Origin: Streptomyces sp. NRRL F-525
GTDB lineage: Bacteria > Actinomycetota > Actinomycetes > Streptomycetales > Streptomycetaceae
NCBI RefSeq assembly: GCF_000716605.1
Contig: NZ_JNXE01000029.1
Location: forward strand, 1-64,000
Length of the DNA: 64,000 bases
Direction: 5' to 3'
Part shown: positions 61,106-64,000 of the stretch, piece by piece
Numbering within the stretch: the first letter of the stretch is position 1
How the letters are laid out: every line of letters starts with the position of its first letter
The notes under the pieces: model-generated
Database searches by the model: none
What the model saw: only the letters and a program-made list of their open reading frames with translations
What the model was told of the DNA's origin: nothing
Translations under genes and position numbers: made by a program

Positions 61106-63121
61106 GTGACTGCCGTCACTGACCAGGACCACACGGACGAGATGGACCACGTCACGCACACCGGGGACGCGGTCGCCGCCCAGGACGAGCACCCCGAGAA
61201 CGCCTCCCCCGTAGAGGGCGATTCAGCGTCAACTCCCGCAAACGGCCTCCCCGTAGAGGACGCGGAGGAGGCGGGTGCCCCGGAGGACGCCGACGGCCAC
61301 GCGGGCGTGCGGGCCGACGCCGACGCCTCAGGGCGTACGGAGTCCAAGGCGCCCGCGGATCCGGCGGACCCCGAGGAATCGACCGGCTCCTGGGACGACG
61401 GGCTGATCGCGCGGCGGGTCAACGAGACCACCGCCGCGCAGCAGGCCGCCGCCGTGGAGATCAGGGCCTCCCGCGCGCAGGCCGCGCACAGCGCGCACGC
61501 CGCACAAGCCGCCCACGTCCCGGCCCCGTTGGCGTACGACGGGCCGCTGCGGTCCCGTCTCGACGCGCTGCGCGAACTCGTGGGGCTCTCCCGCACCCGG
61601 CTCGACAGCGGGACCCTCGCGGAGGCGGGGCGGGTGCTCGACGAGGCGGCCGCGCGGCGCAGGCTCTCCGGGCAGCACACCGTCGTCGCCATCGCGGGCG
61701 CCACCGGCAGCGGCAAGTCGCAGCTCTTCAACGCCCTTGCCGGAGTGGCCATTTCGGAGACGGGCGTACGCCGGCCCACCACCGCCGCGCCCATCGCGTG
61801 CAGCTGGAGCGACGGCGCGGCCACCCTCATCGACCGGCTCGGCATCCCGGGACGGCTGCGCCGGCGCCCCCTGCAGAGCGCCGAGATGGAGGCCCAGCTG
61901 CGCGGGCTCGTCCTGGTGGACCTGCCCGACCACGACTCGGCGGCCGTCGCGCACCGCGAACAGGTCGACCGGGTGCTCGCGCTCGTCGACGCGGTCATCT
62001 GGGTCGTCGACCCGGAGAAGTACGCCGACGCGATCCTCCATGAGCGCTACTTGCGGCCGATGGCGGGCCACGCGGAGGTCATGTTCGTCGTCCTCAACCA
62101 GATCGACCGCCTCCCCGGGGAGGCCGCCGACCAGGTCCTCGACGATCTGCGGCGACTGCTCGACGAGGACGGGATCGCCCTGGGGGAGTACGGCGAACCC
62201 GGCGCGACCGTGCTCTCCCTGTCCGCGCTCACCGGGGACGGCATCCCCGAACTGCGGGAGGTCCTGGGCCAGTTCGTGGCGGACCGCGGCGCCGCCGCCC
62301 GGCGGATCTCGGCCGATGTGGACGCCGCCGCGTGGCGGCTGCGGCCCGTCTACGCCACCGGGCGGCGCACCGGGCTCAGCGAGGAGGCGCGGGACGAGTT
62401 CGCCGCGCGGCTCGCGGACTCGGTGGGCGCCACCGCGGCGGGCGAGGCCGCCGAACGCGCCTGGCTGCGCAACGCCAACCGCGCCTGCGGCACGCCCTGG
62501 CTGCGGCTGTGGCGCTGGTACAACGACCGGCGCGAACCCGTCACCGGCCGACTGCCGGTCCGCGCCCAGGCCGACGAGGAGGCCACGGCACGCCAGCGCG
62601 TCGAACAGGCGGTCCGCACGGTCGCCGACCGGGCCTCCGGCGGGCTCCCGGCGCCGTGGGCGCAGGCGGTGCGCGAGGCGGCCGTACGCGGGTCGCAGGG
62701 GTTGCCCGAGGCGCTGGACGAGCTGGCGGCGCGGGCCGGGCTGCCGGTGGGGCGGCCGCCGCGTCCCGGCTGGTGGCCGGCGGCCGTCCTCGCGCAGGCG
62801 TCCATGACGATCCTCCAAGTCGTCGGCGGGCTCTGGCTGGTGGGCCAGATCATCGGCTTCATGGCACCGAACCTGGGCGTGCCCGTGCTGCTGATGGTGG
62901 CCGGCATCATCGGCGGCCCGCTCGTCGAGTGGAGCTGCCGGATGGCGGCCCGCGGCCCCGCCCGGCGCTACGGCCTCGACGCGGAACGCCGGTTGCGGGA
63001 AGCGGCGGCGGGATGCGGACGGGCGCGGGTGCTCGATCCGCTGGCCGCTGAGCTGCTGCGGTACCGGGAGGTGCGGGAGCAGTACGCGCGGGTCACGGGG
63101 GCGGGCATCGGGGCCGGGTGA
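61106..63121 (+). CDS. dynB: Membrane dynamin-like GTPase
   Basis: 671 residues. An acidic, disordered N-terminus of about 100 residues, then a GTPase domain with P-loop AGATGSGKSQLF (about 196-207), LVDLPDHDSAAVAH as G3 and VLNQIDRLP as G4, a helical stretch, and two membrane helices (about 560-610: LAQASMTILQVVGGLWLVGQ and VPVLLMVAGIIGGPLVEW). A helical tail follows. Starts three bases after the first GTPase gene, so one transcript is certain. The membrane hairpin agrees with DynB as the membrane-anchored partner of DynA. Possible alternative reading: YfjP/Era-like GTPase of unknown role. Confidence 0.72.
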   Translation: MTAVTDQDHTDEMDHVTHTGDAVAAQDEHPENASPVEGDSASTPANGLPVEDAEEAGAPEDADGHAGVRADADASGRTESKAPADPADPEESTGSWDDGLIARRVNETTAAQQAAAVEIRASRAQAAHSAHAAQAAHVPAPLAYDGPLRSRLDALRELVGLSRTRLDSGTLAEAGRVLDEAAARRRLSGQHTVVAIAGATGSGKSQLFNALAGVAISETGVRRPTTAAPIACSWSDGAATLIDRLGIPGRLRRRPLQSAEMEAQLRGLVLVDLPDHDSAAVAHREQVDRVLALVDAVIWVVDPEKYADAILHERYLRPMAGHAEVMFVVLNQIDRLPGEAADQVLDDLRRLLDEDGIALGEYGEPGATVLSLSALTGDGIPELREVLGQFVADRGAAARRISADVDAAAWRLRPVYATGRRTGLSEEARDEFAARLADSVGATAAGEAAERAWLRNANRACGTPWLRLWRWYNDRREPVTGRLPVRAQADEEATARQRVEQAVRTVADRASGGLPAPWAQAVREAAVRGSQGLPEALDELAARAGLPVGRPPRPGWWPAAVLAQASMTILQVVGGLWLVGQIIGFMAPNLGVPVLLMVAGIIGGPLVEWSCRMAARGPARRYGLDAERRLREAAAGCGRARVLDPLAAELLRYREVREQYARVTGAGIGAG

Positions 63122-63231
63122 ACCGAGGTCCGAATGTCGTTCCCTCGTCCGGGTGACGAGGTTTTCCACAGGTGGGCGGTGGTCCACAGCGCTCGGCGGG
63201 CCCGGCTCGGCGGAGGCAGTCTGACTGCAGC

Positions 63232-63252
63232 CGTACGGGACGGGCCCGTACG
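63232..63252. promoter_or_regulatory. Palindrome upstream of the SSB gene
   Basis: CGTACGGG (63232-63239) mirrored by CCCGTACG (63245-63252) with a 5-nt centre, 45 nt upstream of the SSB start. May be an operator, or the terminator of the GTPase pair. Confidence 0.4.
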
Positions 63253-63297
63253 CGTTTCCGCTCGGCCTCGCGGGGCCGGGTCAGGGAGGGACGAGCG

Positions 63298-63792
63298 ATG
63301 AACGACACCACGATCTGCGCGGTCGGCAATGTGGCGACCCAGCCGATGTACCGAGACCTGGCGACGGGACCGTCGGCGCGGTTCCGGCTGGCGGTGACCG
63401 CGCGGTACTTCGACCGGGAGAAGAGCGAGTGGACGGACGGCCACACCAGCTTCTTCACGGTGTGGGCCAACCGCCAGCTGGCCACGAACGTGGCGGCGTC
63501 GCTGTCGGTCGGCGACCCCGTCGTCGTCCAGGGCCGGCTGAAGGTGCGGACGGACGTGCGCGAGGGACAGCCGAGCTGGTCCTCGGCGGACATCGACGCG
63601 GTCGCGGTCGGCCACGACCTGGCACGCGGGACGTCGGCCTTCCGCCGGGCCAACAGGCAGGAGACGGCGGCCTCTCCGCCCCGGCCCGAGCCCAACTGGG
63701 AGACGCCGGACGGGGATTCGGCCGCGGATTCCGATTCCGTCGGCCAGGAGCATTCCGGTCAACAGCTCGCGGAGCCACTCGTGGTGACGTGA
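63298..63792 (+). CDS. ssbB: Single-stranded DNA-binding protein
   Basis: 164 residues. N-terminal OB-fold with TTICAVGNVATQPMYRDL, FRLAVTARYFDREKSEW, TSFFTVWANRQLA and GDPVVVQGRLKVRTD, the SSB signature. The C-terminal tail (about 120-164) lacks the acidic DDDIPF-type tip of the replicative SsbA and ends AEPLVVT, which is the distinguishing mark of the second paralogue SsbB, implicated in chromosome segregation at sporulation. GGGAGGGA precedes the ATG by seven bases. Follows the dynamin-like pair by 176 nt. Confidence 0.9.
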   Translation: MNDTTICAVGNVATQPMYRDLATGPSARFRLAVTARYFDREKSEWTDGHTSFFTVWANRQLATNVAASLSVGDPVVVQGRLKVRTDVREGQPSWSSADIDAVAVGHDLARGTSAFRRANRQETAASPPRPEPNWETPDGDSAADSDSVGQEHSGQQLAEPLVVT

Positions 63793-63824
63793 TGTCAGTG
63801 AATGCCCCGAGCTGATCGAACTGC

Positions 63825-63926
63825 GGCTTATCGATGAATGCGCTCCGAAAGACCCGGTGGATTTGTCGATAAGCCCTGCTCGTAGGCGATCTTGGGGATA
63901 ACGATTCCGATTCGGATCGGTTATCG
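63825..63926. promoter_or_regulatory. Two inverted repeats in the terminal non-coding stretch
   Basis: GGCTTATCGA (63825-63834) is mirrored by TCGATAAGCC (63866-63875) with a 31-nt centre. A second imperfect dyad centred near 63911 has GATAACGATTCCGA against TCGGATCGGTTATC. These are the least G+C-rich bases near the window edge and probably belong to the promoter of a gene beyond 64000. No coding region is visible from 63793 on. Confidence 0.4.
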
Positions 63927-64000
63927 GATGACCCGACTGGAGAAGGGGGTGCGCCCGCGTCCCTAGGATGCCGGGCATAGCTCGGGCACAGTTCCCGGCG

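Overview
The window is chromosomal DNA of a Streptomyces or very close relative. The evidence is the very high G+C with C/G third codon positions, GTG/TTG starts, many stop/start overlaps, and above all the chaplin and rodlin genes, which are known only from streptomycetes and their kin. From memory, the order chaplin - tyrosinase - tyrosinase cofactor - small secreted proteins - chaplin - ... - long chaplin - short chaplin - rodlins matches the S. coelicolor region that carries chpG, melD2/melD1, chpF, chpA, chpD, rdlA and rdlB, inverted here. I could not check this.

Layout. 1-1.7 kb: 34-bp tandem repeats, then an AraC-type regulator. 1.7-7.9 kb: a myo-inositol catabolic operon (iolC, an aldolase-like gene, iolB, iolD, iolA) ended by a strong terminator. 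8-17.2 kb: an APC permease, an alpha/beta-hydrolase fused to an ABC ATPase with its permease, a von Willebrand lipoprotein and an acyl-CoA ligase. 17.2-20.5 kb: three rodlins, a short chaplin and an unusual sortase-anchored chaplin with Gly-Tyr and His-Thr-Pro repeats. 20.5-35 kb: an exopolysaccharide locus. A nine-gene minus-strand operon (DUF3344 surface protein, glycosyltransferases, initiating sugar transferase, O-antigen ligase-like protein, MurJ-like flippase, deacetylase, Wzz-like protein, acetyltransferase) converges on a GH26-like glycosidase, with an ATP-grasp/FAD enzyme pair beside it. 35-40.3 kb: a second chaplin, three small secreted proteins, a DUF5949-type protein, tyrosinase with its copper cofactor, and a third short chaplin.

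40.4-46 kb: a DUF2087 regulator-like protein, a 2-hydroxyacid dehydrogenase, a second APC permease and rfbB/rfbA for dTDP-4-keto-6-deoxyglucose. 46-59 kb is accessory in character: a family 2 glycosyltransferase, a TagC-like beta-propeller protein, a 2149-residue secreted RHS protein followed by a two-helix membrane protein, decayed gene remnants, a GT-C-type membrane protein and tRNA-Arg(UCU). An imperfect copy of the 3' end of the TagC-like gene sits next to the tRNA, so about 10.4 kb lies between direct repeats. 59.5-63.8 kb: two dynamin-like GTPases and a short-tailed SSB, a pattern I associate with the dynA-dynB-ssbB sporulation neighbourhood.

How it fits together: 17-40 kb reads as one surface-coat locus of the aerial hypha and spore (amyloid chaplins, rodlin rodlets, a secreted polysaccharide and melanin chemistry). 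Sequences resembling sigma-BldN promoters (CGTAAC-16-CGTTGA, recalled) precede all three rodlins and two of the chaplins. Copies of a dispersed Streptomyces GC-rich repeat occur four times, two of them inside open reading frames.
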